Positions 51,419-60,383 of a stretch of DNA of 64,000 nt are shown piece after piece. Made by a program: the position numbers and the translations under genes. This stretch comes from EW11 sp035765635 (GTDB lineage: Bacteria > Verrucomicrobiota > Verrucomicrobiia > Opitutales > Opitutaceae), in contig DASTWZ010000024.1 in NCBI GenBank assembly GCA_035765635.1, positions 1 through 64,000 of the forward strand, written 5' to 3'. Under the pieces are notes generated by a model that did no database searches, was not told where the DNA came from, and saw only the letters and a program-made list of their open reading frames with translations. Every line of letters starts with the position of its first letter. Position 1 is the first letter of the stretch.

Positions 51419-53437
51419 TTAAGCCGGACTTGGCGCCGGCGAAGCGCCGCCGAGCGGATCGGTCGCGGGCTTCTCGGACGTTTTCTTCGGCGGGTTCTTG
51501 TCGTCAGGCTTCGGATGTTGAACGAAGCTGCTGCTGACGACTGGAGAACGAATTTCGCCGTACGCGAGAATTTCGTTCACGTGTTTGCCATCGATCGTCT
51601 CGAATTCGAGGAGTGCTTCGGCGATTTTATCCAGCGCGGTGCGGCGCTCGAGAATGATGTTTTTCGCGCGGGTGTACTGCTCTTCGATGACCTGGTGAAC
51701 CTGCTGGTCGATCTGACGAGCGGTTTCCTCGCTGTAATTTTCGTTCCGCGTGATTTCGCGGCCGAGAAACACCGTGTCTTGATTTTCGCCATATGCGACC
51801 GGACCGAGCGGACTCATGCCCCAGTCACAAACCATGTGGCGGGCAAGCTTGGTGGCTTGTTTAATATCACCCGAGGCCCCGCTGGTGATGTCGCCGAGGA
51901 CGACTTCCTCCGCGATGCGACCACCCATCAAGCTCGCGAGCTGATTCAGCATGCGACGCTTGGCGTAATTGTAGGTGTCTTTCTTCGGGATGAACATCGT
52001 GCTGCCGAGGCTCCGTCCGCGCGGAATGATGGTGACTTTGTGAACCGGCAGGTGGCCGTCATCGATCACGGCTTGGACAAGGGCGTGGCCGGCCTCGTGG
52101 AAAGCGACGATCTTCTTGTCTTCGTCGTCCATGATGCGGCGGCGTTCGCGGCCGAATTGAACTTTTTCGCGGGCCTCGTCGACGTCATCCATCTCGACCT
52201 TCTTCTTGTTGCGGCGCGCCGCGAGAAGAGCGGATTCGTTGAGCAAATTGGCCAATTCAGCGCCGGAGAGACCTGGCGTGCCACGAGCGATCACACTGAG
52301 ATCGACATCTTCAGCGAGCGCGATCTTGCGAGCGTGCACGCGGAGAATCTGTTCGCGACCGACGAGGTCTGGCAGATCGACGTAAATCTGGCGATCGAAA
52401 CGACCTGGGCGCAAAAGCGCCTGGTCGAGCACGTCGGGGCGATTCGTCGCGGCGATGATGATGACGCCTTCGGTAGTGTCGAAGCCGTCCATTTCGACGA
52501 GCAAGGAATTCAGCGTTTGTTCGCGCTCGTCATTTCCGCCGCCGAGACCGGCGCCGCGCTGGCGACCCACCGCGTCGATTTCATCGATGAAGATGATGCA
52601 AGGCGCATTCTTGCGGCCCTGCTCGAACATGTCGCGCACGCGGCTCGCGCCGACGCCGACGAACATTTCCACGAAATCGGAACCGCTGATGGAGAAGAAC
52701 GGAACGTCGGCTTCGCCTGCGACGGCTTTGGCGAGAAGCGTCTTACCCGTACCCGGAGGACCAACCATCAAGATGCCCTTTGGAATCTTGCCACCCATCT
52801 TGGTGAATTTCTTCGGGTCTTTCAAAAATTCGACGACCTCGGCCACTTCTTCCTTCGCTTCATCGCAACCAGCGACGTCGGAAAACGTGAGCTTGTCGCG
52901 ATCGCGTGTGAGGAGTTTGGCCCGGCTCTTGCCGAAATTCAGCGCGCCGCGGCCGGCGTTGCGCAGCTGGCGCACAAAGAGGAAATAAAGAAGGCCGATG
53001 ATCAGGATAAACGGAACGACCTGCTGGATGATTTGAGACGCGAGCGTGGTCGCGGGCTGTTCAGTGAACACGGACGCTTTTTGAAGGCGCTCCATATTGG
53101 CGTCCGTCAGGCGGCCAGCCGCCTTGAAAAGGCGCGTGTTCACTCCGTCGATCTGGAGCGTGGGCTGCTTGAGGCTTCCGGAAATAACGGCCCAATCGCG
53201 ACCGCCGGATTGGTCGGTGCGAATGACGCCTTCTTGCACTTCAGCTCGTTCGGCGCGCTCAACCACTTCCTGAATTTTCAGCTGCGCGACGGGCTGCATC
53301 TTTCCGCTCGGCAGATAGAACAGCGCCAGGACGACGGCGACGATGGACAACCAGATGAGAAGAACCTTCGGTTGAAACCGCTCAGGTGGTAAATTCTTCA
53401 GTGGACGCCGCTTTTTATCGTTTCGGTTTTCGGACAT
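51419..53437 (-). CDS. ftsH: ATP-dependent zinc metalloprotease FtsH
   Basis: Membrane-anchored AAA+ protease. It has 672 residues. TM1 is about residues 24-43 (VLLIWLSIVAVVLALFYL), TM2 follows the periplasmic loop (VVPFILIIGLLYFLFV). The AAA domain has ILMVGPPGTGKTLLAKAVAGE, Walker B CIIFIDEIDAVGRQRG and the arginine finger region RPGRFDRQI; the zinc motif is VAFHEAGHALV. The C-terminus is Pro/Lys-rich. It starts 10 nt after tilS. Confidence 0.98.
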   Translation of the reverse strand: MSENRNDKKRRPLKNLPPERFQPKVLLIWLSIVAVVLALFYLPSGKMQPVAQLKIQEVVERAERAEVQEGVIRTDQSGGRDWAVISGSLKQPTLQIDGVNTRLFKAAGRLTDANMERLQKASVFTEQPATTLASQIIQQVVPFILIIGLLYFLFVRQLRNAGRGALNFGKSRAKLLTRDRDKLTFSDVAGCDEAKEEVAEVVEFLKDPKKFTKMGGKIPKGILMVGPPGTGKTLLAKAVAGEADVPFFSISGSDFVEMFVGVGASRVRDMFEQGRKNAPCIIFIDEIDAVGRQRGAGLGGGNDEREQTLNSLLVEMDGFDTTEGVIIIAATNRPDVLDQALLRPGRFDRQIYVDLPDLVGREQILRVHARKIALAEDVDLSVIARGTPGLSGAELANLLNESALLAARRNKKKVEMDDVDEAREKVQFGRERRRIMDDEDKKIVAFHEAGHALVQAVIDDGHLPVHKVTIIPRGRSLGSTMFIPKKDTYNYAKRRMLNQLASLMGGRIAEEVVLGDITSGASGDIKQATKLARHMVCDWGMSPLGPVAYGENQDTVFLGREITRNENYSEETARQIDQQVHQVIEEQYTRAKNIILERRTALDKIAEALLEFETIDGKHVNEILAYGEIRSPVVSSSFVQHPKPDDKNPPKKTSEKPATDPLGGASPAPSPA

Positions 53438-53447
53438 TATTTGGGAA

Positions 53448-54872
53448 TTAAGACTGGTTGCGAACCGTGGAGGTTCCAGAGGTATAAGTCAATTGAACCA
53501 CCGTTACACTGTCGCCCGTGACTTTCGATTGTTCGGCCGGCGGCAAACCGGGAACCCAAACGATACGACCGTCAGCTCGTACGATGATCGGCAACTGCCG
53601 GCGCAGCGGCGCTGCAATTTTACGATTCACAAACAAGTCCTGCAGCTTCGTCGTGCCTTTGCTGCCAAGCGGCTGATACCGATCTCCGGGCCGCCAACAA
53701 CGAACATCCATCGGCAGCGATTCGCAAACCAGCACCGAGTAATTTTTCGAGCCGAGACCAACGCGACGCGCCCCTTCAATCGCCTCGCTCGCAGCAACGA
53801 GCTTCGCGGAAAGCACGCCGCCCTGTGGAAGAAAAAGTTCTCCGCCGAGTTCGAGCCGGCCCGGGGCCCAATCCATCGGCGCCGTCTTCGCTTCGACAAA
53901 ACAAAGTTTGCCGGACGCCATTCGCGCCGTCCCCTCGCCGAGACTCATCTGCCCCTCGCCTCTTTCTGCGATCGCGAGGAGTTCGTCGAACGCGCGACGA
54001 TCGATGTCGCCGACAACCTTCCAGCTTCGCAGCGCGCGACGGAGAAGGGCTCGCGGCTTTCCGCGAAGCGAGCTGAGGTCGAGTTTGTCGGCGTCAAAAT
54101 CAAGGCGGAAGCTTTCGAGCCACTGATGCAGCGCAGCATCATCTTCCTCCAGCAAGGCACGGGTCAGCCCGGCGCCCCGCAAAACCGCGTCGCCTTCGCG
54201 CTGTATCCACGGAAGCACGACATCGCGGCGAAGCCGGTTTCTGGAAAACACATCCGTGGCATTGGAGCTGTCTTCCCGCCAGACAAAGTTCGAGCTTCGC
54301 AGCGCGGCGCGAATTTCCGCGGAGCTCAGAGCCAGCAAGGGTCTCAAAATAACCTGCGTGTTGAGCCACGGTCGCGAAGGTCGTGGCGCGGCCAGGCCGG
54401 CGCTGCCGCTTCCCCGCGCAAGCCGCATCAATTGCGTTTCGAAAACGTCGTTCGCGTGATGGCCCGTCAGGAGCAACGATGCGTTTTCCTCCAGCGCGAG
54501 CTTTTCGAAAAACGCGAATCGCGTGCGCCGGGCTTGATCTTCCGAGGCGTGAGCCGGGGCATCGCTCCAACGCCCCCCACGAAACTCCACCCGCAATTCA
54601 CCGCACACCCGCCGACAAAACGCTTCGTCGCCCTCACTTTCTTCCCCGCGCAGAGCATGATTGAAATGCGCGGCGATCACTCGCGATTGCTGCTCGGGCC
54701 AATGCGCGCAGACCGCGAGCAGAAGCGCCAGCGAATCGGCGCCGCCGGAAAAGGCGACGAGCCACGTTTCACCGCGCGAGCACGACGCATCGAGCAGCGC
54801 CACGACCTCGGGATGCAGCCGCTCCCGCGGAATTGCCGCGGCGAATCGGGCGAGATTTTCGGCGAGTTCCAT
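53448..54872 (-). CDS. tilS: tRNA(Ile)-lysidine synthetase
   Basis: Modifies the wobble C34 of tRNA-Ile(CAU) to lysidine. It has 474 residues from the ATG at 54872 (MELAENLARFAAAI). The PP-loop is VAFSGGADSLALLLA at about residues 39-53. AAHFNHALRGEESEGDEAF and LTGHHANDVFETQLMRLARGSG follow, then a C-terminal TilS domain ending YQPLGSKGTTKLQDLFVNRKI. An in-frame extension to 54974 lacks support. Upstream of ftsH, as in many bacteria (tilS-ftsH). Confidence 0.96.
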   Translation of the reverse strand: MELAENLARFAAAIPRERLHPEVVALLDASCSRGETWLVAFSGGADSLALLLAVCAHWPEQQSRVIAAHFNHALRGEESEGDEAFCRRVCGELRVEFRGGRWSDAPAHASEDQARRTRFAFFEKLALEENASLLLTGHHANDVFETQLMRLARGSGSAGLAAPRPSRPWLNTQVILRPLLALSSAEIRAALRSSNFVWREDSSNATDVFSRNRLRRDVVLPWIQREGDAVLRGAGLTRALLEEDDAALHQWLESFRLDFDADKLDLSSLRGKPRALLRRALRSWKVVGDIDRRAFDELLAIAERGEGQMSLGEGTARMASGKLCFVEAKTAPMDWAPGRLELGGELFLPQGGVLSAKLVAASEAIEGARRVGLGSKNYSVLVCESLPMDVRCWRPGDRYQPLGSKGTTKLQDLFVNRKIAAPLRRQLPIIVRADGRIVWVPGLPPAEQSKVTGDSVTVVQLTYTSGTSTVRNQS

Positions 54873-55003
54873 CGATATGACTCTGCCTGGGAACGCTTCT
54901 ACTGCCAGTTCGTTTCCGAGGCGTGAGCGCGGGCTTTCCCAGGCCAAGATGTGAGCGCGGCTATCCCCGCGCACGCGGCGCCATCCGCGGCCAGGGGATC
55001 AGA

Positions 55004-55690
55004 TCAATCTTCAAATCCGCTCACGCTGAGCGACTGCCCATTCTGCTTCGGTGAAATTTTGAGGATAAACGGAGCTGCTTTCTCCACCCATTTTTCCGGC
55101 TTCGAATACGCTCCGGCTCCGTCCGACCACGATTTGCGCAACATATCCGTGTCGATGACTCCCGGGTTCAACGGCACGGCCGCCATGCCGCTCGGCAATT
55201 CTTCCGCCAACGCTTTCGTCAGCCCCTCGATCGCCCATTTCGATGCGCAGTACGGAGCGACTTCAGAAGAAACGCTGCGACCCCAGCCCGAGCTGAAATT
55301 GACGATCACTCCTTTTTTCGCGTCGACCATCGATGGAACAAAAGCGCGGATCACGTTCGCGACGCCTTTCACATTCGCGTCGATCAATCGCGAAAATTCG
55401 TCAGCCGGCACTTTCCAGAGCGGCGCCGGCGTATTCATCAGCGCGGCATTGTTGATCAAGAAATCCGGGACACCATGCGTCGCGAGAACACGTTCCGCCC
55501 AGAGTTCGACTTTCGAGGCTTCGGCCACGTCCACCACGGAAAAATCCTGCGGTGCAGGATATGAAAAGCGAAGGTCGAGAATGCCGTCGGCACTGCGGCC
55601 GCAGCCGATCACGACATGGCCTTCTTTTATATAATACTCCGCCAAAGCCCGCCCCAGACCACGTGTGACGCCGGTAATAACGATCTTCAT
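55004..55690 (-). CDS. Short-chain dehydrogenase/reductase
   Basis: Classical SDR, 228 residues. Cofactor motif TGVTRGLGRALAEYYI (TGxxxGxG type), NNAALM (NNAG-like), catalytic Ser in NFSSGWG, and YCASKWAIEGLTKALAEEL (YxxxK). The substrate is not deducible. It begins downstream of the CACGAA element copy 6. Confidence 0.9.
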   Translation of the reverse strand: MKIVITGVTRGLGRALAEYYIKEGHVVIGCGRSADGILDLRFSYPAPQDFSVVDVAEASKVELWAERVLATHGVPDFLINNAALMNTPAPLWKVPADEFSRLIDANVKGVANVIRAFVPSMVDAKKGVIVNFSSGWGRSVSSEVAPYCASKWAIEGLTKALAEELPSGMAAVPLNPGVIDTDMLRKSWSDGAGAYSKPEKWVEKAAPFILKISPKQNGQSLSVSGFED

Positions 55691-55749
55691 CAGACTCTCG
55701 TTACCGAACCGCCGCGATTTCTCCAGCTTTCAACAGCGGAATTTTTTTT

Positions 55750-55889
55750 GCCCACGAATCACACGAATCACACGAATCGAAATACAAATTTCCCACGGAA
55801 TTCACGGAAGACACGGAAACAAAAATTCCTTCGGTGATTTCCGTGTTTTTCCGTGGGAAATAATTTTCTAGGTTCGTGTGATTCGTGGG
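55750..55889. repeat. CACGAA long-palindrome element, copy 6 (shortest)
   Basis: Left arm CCCACGAATCACACGAATCA, right arm GTTCGTGTGATTCGTGGGA (ending 55889) and inner CCCACGGAATTCACGGAAG and CCGTGTTTTTCCGTGGGAAA arms. About 140 bp, between the SDR and exbD-like genes. Confidence 0.88.
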
Positions 55890-55919
55890 AAAAAGGTCTT
55901 GGCTGTGGCCCAAGAAACT

Positions 55920-56318
55920 TTAGCGGCTCTGCAAGCTGAACTTGTTCAGGCCGGTCTTGCGGCAGGTATCCATCACGAAGGTGACGTGCTCGAGCGGCGT
56001 CTTTTCATCGGCGCTGATCAGAACCGGCATGTCGCGATCGATGTTCTTCACGCGTTGCAGCAAAGCTTCCAACTGCTCACGCGTCGCGGTCTTGCCGTTG
56101 AAGGTAAACGCACCGGCCTTGTCGATGCCGATGGTGACCGTGCCCTGGAAAACGTTTTTTCCCGCGGTATCCACTTTCGGCAGCGTGATGTTCAGCGTCT
56201 GAGTCGACGCGAAGCGCATCGTGACGAACGAAAACAGCACGAGCATCACGAGCACGTCGATCAGCGGCACGAGCGGAAGCTCGGGACGAACTCTGCGTTT
56301 TCCGCGAAGGCCGCTCAT
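55920..56318 (-). CDS. ExbD/TolR family protein
   Basis: Proton-channel partner of an ExbB/TolQ-like protein. It has 132 residues, one N-terminal membrane helix (LPLVPLIDVLVMLVLFSFV) with the conserved Asp21 that corresponds to Asp25 of E. coli ExbD, and a periplasmic domain ending in the typical EKTPLEHVTFVMDTCRKTG. The start overlaps the upstream stop (ATGA). No TonB gene is adjacent. Confidence 0.93.
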   Translation of the reverse strand: MSGLRGKRRVRPELPLVPLIDVLVMLVLFSFVTMRFASTQTLNITLPKVDTAGKNVFQGTVTIGIDKAGAFTFNGKTATREQLEALLQRVKNIDRDMPVLISADEKTPLEHVTFVMDTCRKTGLNKFSLQSR

Positions 56319-56947
56319 GAAAGCAGAGAACGGCTCGACGCGACGACCTTCTCTTCCGGACTGCGACCAGCGCGATGCGCCAGCAAGCGCTCGAGCAACA
56401 CGTCGAGCCGCGCCGCGTGGTGATCGATTCTGCGCTGGAGATAACCGTTACCGACCAGCGCGAACACCGCGATCAAGAGACCAATCAACGTCGCCGACAG
56501 CGCATAACCAATGCTCTCGGTAAACTTCACCGGGTCGGGCATGCGCGTGTTCGGATCAATTACGGAAAAGGCTGCGAGCAGGCCGGACACCGTTCCGATC
56601 AGTCCGAGCAAAGGTGCGCCGGTATAAATCGTGTCCAGATAACTCACGCCGCGTTCCATCTTCATGATCTCGAGGCGTGCATACGCTTTTGCGCCGTCAT
56701 CGTCGCCCGGGTGGCGCTCGACAAACGTGATCACGCGACCAAGCGCCGAGTGACTTCCCCCCGATACGGTGCGGCCCTGCAAAACCGAATCCGCCAAATC
56801 TGCCGGAATAATCGCGGCGTTGCGAAGAGCGAAGCTGCGTTCGCATATAATATAGACCGCCAGCACGGAGCAAAAACCAAGAGGCCAAGCCAAGAGGCCG
56901 GCCTCCTTGATGATGCGCATCCCATCGATGAGCGAAAAAAGCAGCAT
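56315..56947 (-). CDS. MotA/TolQ/ExbB proton channel family protein
   Basis: It has 210 residues from the ATG at 56947 with three predicted membrane helices (about residues 13-35, 113-135 and 150-175). TIYTGAPLLGLIGTVSGLLAAFSVI and ESIGYALSATLIGLLIAVFAL match the channel core. It forms the energising motor with the ExbD-like protein. Whether it energises TonB, Tol or another periplasmic process is unknown. A longer in-frame reading to 57397 is not credible. Confidence 0.92.
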   Translation of the reverse strand: MLLFSLIDGMRIIKEAGLLAWPLGFCSVLAVYIICERSFALRNAAIIPADLADSVLQGRTVSGGSHSALGRVITFVERHPGDDDGAKAYARLEIMKMERGVSYLDTIYTGAPLLGLIGTVSGLLAAFSVIDPNTRMPDPVKFTESIGYALSATLIGLLIAVFALVGNGYLQRRIDHHAARLDVLLERLLAHRAGRSPEEKVVASSRSLLS

Positions 56948-57066
56948 AGGGTGAATTGACCTGATCTGACGCTGAGCGGCGGCAAAAGGTTCAGAAAATT
57001 TGCAACGGAGCTCCCGAGCAAACAGACGCCAGCCCTTGGGGCAATCATCCGCTCGGACAAATGCGC

Positions 57067-57110
57067 AAAAAAAAGCGGACGCCCGCCGGGTTCGCCCGGC
57101 CGACGTCCGC
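57067..57110 (-). terminator. Terminator after leuD
   Basis: On the minus strand GCGGACG (57104-57110) pairs with CGTCCGC (57075-57081), with an inner GGCCGGGCGAACCCGGC stem, then TTTTTTTT. A strong intrinsic terminator 17 nt beyond the leuD stop, ending the leuCD transcript. Confidence 0.93.
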
Positions 57111-57126
57111 GAGAAACTCCTGCAGC

Positions 57127-57729
57127 TTACGCCGCGAGATAAGGCAGCTTGCCGGCGGTGCGCAGAACCGCGTCCTTGCCTTCGAGCAATTCGCCGATCG
57201 CGTCCCAACGGCCGTTCACCAGCGCATCGCGCGCGGCATCGCGCACGGTCGCTTTCACGGATTGTCCGCCGAAACGGATCTCCTGCTTCGCGACATCCAC
57301 GACCACTTCGGTCTGCGGATTCGCTTCGATCGCAGCCGCGATCTTGGCGATGTCCTCGCGTGAGGCGGTCGCGCAGGGAATCCCGAGCGTGGTGCAATTG
57401 CCAAAAAAGATTTCGGCGAAGTTTTCCGCGACCATCGCGCGGAAACCATATTTCTGAATGGCCTGCGGCGCGTGCTCACGCGAGGAGCCGCAGCCAAAAT
57501 TCGCGCCAGACAAAAGAATCGTCGCGCCTTTGAAACGCGGCTCGTTCAGCGGATGCGGCTTGTCGGTGCCGTCGGCGTTCTTGCGAACATCGTAGAAGAG
57601 GAATTCGCCGAGGCCATCGAACGTCACGCACTTCATGAAGCGCGCGGGAATGATGCGATCGGTGTCGATGTCGTTGCCCGGGACGTAGACTGCACGGCCG
57701 GCGACTTGAGTGATCTTTTCGAGAGACAT
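57127..57729 (-). CDS. leuD: 3-isopropylmalate dehydratase small subunit
   Basis: It has 200 residues. With LeuC it isomerises isopropylmalate in leucine synthesis. The family core GNDIDTDRIIPARFM and GANFGCGSSREHAPQAIQKYGF is present, along with VVAENFAEIFFGNCTTLGIP. It is 35 nt downstream of leuC and ends in a clear terminator. Confidence 0.98.
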   Translation of the reverse strand: MSLEKITQVAGRAVYVPGNDIDTDRIIPARFMKCVTFDGLGEFLFYDVRKNADGTDKPHPLNEPRFKGATILLSGANFGCGSSREHAPQAIQKYGFRAMVAENFAEIFFGNCTTLGIPCATASREDIAKIAAAIEANPQTEVVVDVAKQEIRFGGQSVKATVRDAARDALVNGRWDAIGELLEGKDAVLRTAGKLPYLAA

Positions 57730-57764
57730 TTTTGAAACGGTTTAGGTTTGTAGTGCTATTTCCA

Positions 57765-59192
57765 TTACACTTCGACCAGCTCTTCGACTTCGAAGACTTC
57801 GCGGGCATCGCTCACCTGCCCCGTGACCGCCGCGGCGGCGACCATCAGCGGGCTCATCAAAATCGTGCGTCCCGTCGGGCTGCCTTGGCGGCCTTTGAAA
57901 TTGCGATTCGACGAACTGGCGCAGAGCTGATCGCCGATGAGTTTGTCGGGATTCATCGCCAGACACATCGAGCAACCGGCTTCACGCCACTCGAAACCTG
58001 CGTCGCGGAAAACCTGATCGATGCCGAGCGAGGCGCAGAGCGCGCCCACGCCTTGCGAGCCGGGAACAGCGATTGCCTTCACGCCCGGAGCGACGCGGCG
58101 GCCTTTGAGATACTTCGCGACTTCCTGGAAATCGCTCAGACGGCCGTTCGTGCACGAGCCCATGAACGCAACATCGATCTTCGTCCCTTTGATCGGCGCG
58201 CCTGGTTTCAATTTCATGTAGGCCAGCGCTTCCTCGATCGAGGATTTCTCGTCCGGCGCCTTGGCCGAAGCGGGATCCGGTATCGTCTCCAAAATGCTGA
58301 TACCTTGGCCGGGATTGATGCCCCACGTGACGGTCGGCGCGATGTCTTCGGCGCGGATGTTCACGACGTCGTCGTACGCGCAGCCCTCGTCGGACGCGAA
58401 ACTCCGCCAGCGTTCAACGGCCTCGTCCCACGCCTTGCCTTTCGGCGAATAGGGGCGGCCCTTCAGATATGCGAAGGTTGTCTCGTCGGGATTGACGTAG
58501 CCGACGCGCGCTCCGCCTTCGATCGACATGTTACAGACCGTCATGCGCTCTTCCATGGTGAAGGCGTCAAACGTGCTGCCGGCGTATTCGTAGGCGTAAC
58601 CGGTGCCGCCGTTCACGCCGAGCGTGCGGATGATGTGGAGAATGACGTCCTTCGCGTAGACACCAGGACGGAGTTTTCCGTCGACGTTGATGCGCCGGAC
58701 CTTCAGGCGGCCCAGGGCCATCGTCTGCGTGGCCAGCACATCGCGGATCTGGGTTGTGCCGATGCCAAACGCGATCGCGCCGAACGCGCCGTGGGTCGAG
58801 GTATGCGAGTCACCGCAAGCGATCGTGGTGCCCGGCTGCGTGATGCCCTGCTCAGGACCGACGATGTGCACGATGCCTTGTTTGCCGGAGTGGCGGTCGA
58901 AAAATGTGATGCCGAACTCATCGCAATTCTTGCGGAGCTCCTGGATCATCGCCTGCGCCAGCGGATCGGAATATGGCTCATCGAAACGGTCTGTCGGCAC
59001 GATGTGATCGACCGTCGCGAACGTGCGATGCGGCATCAGCACCTTCAAACCGAGATCGCGCAGCATGCCGAAGGCTTGCGGACTCGTGACCTCGTGAATC
59101 AGATGCGTGCCGATCAAGAGCTGCGTCTGACCATTGGCCAGATTGCGGACCGCGTGAGCGTCCCACACTTTTTGGAAGAGTGATTTTGCCAT
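57765..59192 (-). CDS. leuC: 3-isopropylmalate dehydratase large subunit
   Basis: Aconitase-family enzyme with a [4Fe-4S] cluster, 475 residues. Early landmarks are THLIHEVTSPQAFGML and the conserved CGDSHTSTHGAFGAIAFGIG; the cluster cysteines are seen in FMGSCTNGRLSDF and CSMCLAMNPD. Bacterial-type LeuC length (about 470). It pairs with leuD and is divergent from a LysR regulator. Confidence 0.98.
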   Translation of the reverse strand: MAKSLFQKVWDAHAVRNLANGQTQLLIGTHLIHEVTSPQAFGMLRDLGLKVLMPHRTFATVDHIVPTDRFDEPYSDPLAQAMIQELRKNCDEFGITFFDRHSGKQGIVHIVGPEQGITQPGTTIACGDSHTSTHGAFGAIAFGIGTTQIRDVLATQTMALGRLKVRRINVDGKLRPGVYAKDVILHIIRTLGVNGGTGYAYEYAGSTFDAFTMEERMTVCNMSIEGGARVGYVNPDETTFAYLKGRPYSPKGKAWDEAVERWRSFASDEGCAYDDVVNIRAEDIAPTVTWGINPGQGISILETIPDPASAKAPDEKSSIEEALAYMKLKPGAPIKGTKIDVAFMGSCTNGRLSDFQEVAKYLKGRRVAPGVKAIAVPGSQGVGALCASLGIDQVFRDAGFEWREAGCSMCLAMNPDKLIGDQLCASSSNRNFKGRQGSPTGRTILMSPLMVAAAAVTGQVSDAREVFEVEELVEV

Positions 59193-59240
59193 GATAAAGG
59201 GAGAGTTTTCGACAACGCTGGGGTCAGCGTCAATCGCAGG

Positions 59241-59269
59241 ATACTAGCAGTTTCTTGCGTTGCCGAAAA
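59241..59269 (-). promoter_or_regulatory. Candidate sigma-70 promoter of leuCD
   Basis: On the minus strand TTTTCG (59269-59264) and TAGTAT (59246-59241) are separated by 17 nt in the leuC-lysR divergent region. The -10 is good and the -35 is weak, as expected of an activator-dependent promoter. Confidence 0.35.
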
Positions 59270-59290
59270 ATACTTGTTTCGCTCGCGGTG

Positions 59291-60199
59291 ATGCCTCGCG
59301 AGTATCAATTCCCTTTTGAATTACGGCACCTCGTTTACTTCCTGGAGGTCTGCCGCCAGCTGCATTTTCGGCGGGCGGCGGAGTCCCTTGCGGTCGCCCA
59401 ACCCGCGCTGAGCCGCCAGATTGCTCAACTGGAAAAATCCCTCGGCGCACAACTGTTCGTTCGCTCGCGTCGACGGGTGGAATTGACCCCGGCGGGGCGC
59501 GCATTTGCCGAACGGATCGAGCCGATTTTGAAATCCCTTTCCGCGGCGCGGCGAGAGCTTCGCGAACTCACCGAAGGCGAGAGCGGACACGTGCGCGTCG
59601 CGTTCACCGGACTGGCCATGGCGACGGTGCTCCCGGGAATCTTGCGCGAATTCAATCAGCGCTTTCCGGGGATTCGGCTCGAGTTGAACGAGTCGCCGAC
59701 TTCCGCACAGCGATTAGCGTTGCAGGCCGGCGAGCTCGGCTGCGGATTTTTTCATCCGGACGCGCCCACGCCCGGACTGAAAACCAAGCTCCTGTTGCGC
59801 GAACGAAATGGCGTGCTGCTTCCCATCGGTCATCCGCTGGCGAAGGAAAAGGCGCTGAAACTAAAGGACCTCGCGAGCACGCCATTCGTGCTTTTCCCAC
59901 GCTCGCACAATCCCGGCTTCTACGACCGCATCATCGCAGCATGCGCTCAGGCGGGAATGTCGCCGCGCATCGCGGAGGAAGTCTGGCCGCGCACGAATGG
60001 CATTGGTCTCGTGCGCGCCGGCATCGGAGCGACATTCATCACGCCCTCCGAGGCAAAAAATGTCGCTGACGACGCAGTCTTTCGCCCTCTCGTCGGTCAT
60101 GCGCCGGAGAGCCGACTGGTGCTCGGGTGGCGCGCGGGCAGTCCGCCCGACGCCGCGCTCGCGGCTTTCTTGAGCGTCGCGGAAAAAGCCGCGCCGTAG
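59291..60199 (+). CDS. LysR family transcriptional regulator
   Basis: It has 302 residues. The N-terminal winged HTH (ELRHLVYFLEVCRQLHFRRAAESLAVAQPALSRQIAQLEKSLG) is classical LysR; the C-terminal effector domain is PBP-like (HVRVAFTGLAMATVLPGIL onwards). Divergent transcription from leuCD with a 98-bp shared gap suggests it controls leuCD, probably in response to a leucine intermediate. This is inference by position. Confidence 0.93.
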   Translation: MPREYQFPFELRHLVYFLEVCRQLHFRRAAESLAVAQPALSRQIAQLEKSLGAQLFVRSRRRVELTPAGRAFAERIEPILKSLSAARRELRELTEGESGHVRVAFTGLAMATVLPGILREFNQRFPGIRLELNESPTSAQRLALQAGELGCGFFHPDAPTPGLKTKLLLRERNGVLLPIGHPLAKEKALKLKDLASTPFVLFPRSHNPGFYDRIIAACAQAGMSPRIAEEVWPRTNGIGLVRAGIGATFITPSEAKNVADDAVFRPLVGHAPESRLVLGWRAGSPPDAALAAFLSVAEKAAP

Positions 60200-60383
60200 T
60201 TGGAATCCGGATACGCTGGGCGCGCTCAATCGCGGACCAACATTACTAAACTGTAATCCTCCGCGGCGCTTTTCTTCTTGCGGGGCAAGGCACGGAGTTT
60301 TTCACCAATAATTCCTCGGCAAGCGACCGCGACGATGCGCGACGCAGTGCCGGGCGACTCCACAACTGCCCTGCTTTGTCTCG

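Noticed and set aside
50990..53392. 800-codon open frame on the plus strand opposite ftsH
   Set aside because: The minus strand encodes a complete FtsH with all motifs; the plus frame is an Asp/Arg/Phe-rich shadow of high-GC codons with no domain.
57732..59183. 483-codon open frame on the plus strand opposite leuC
   Set aside because: leuC on the minus strand has every conserved motif; the frame is a complement shadow rich in Arg and Asp.
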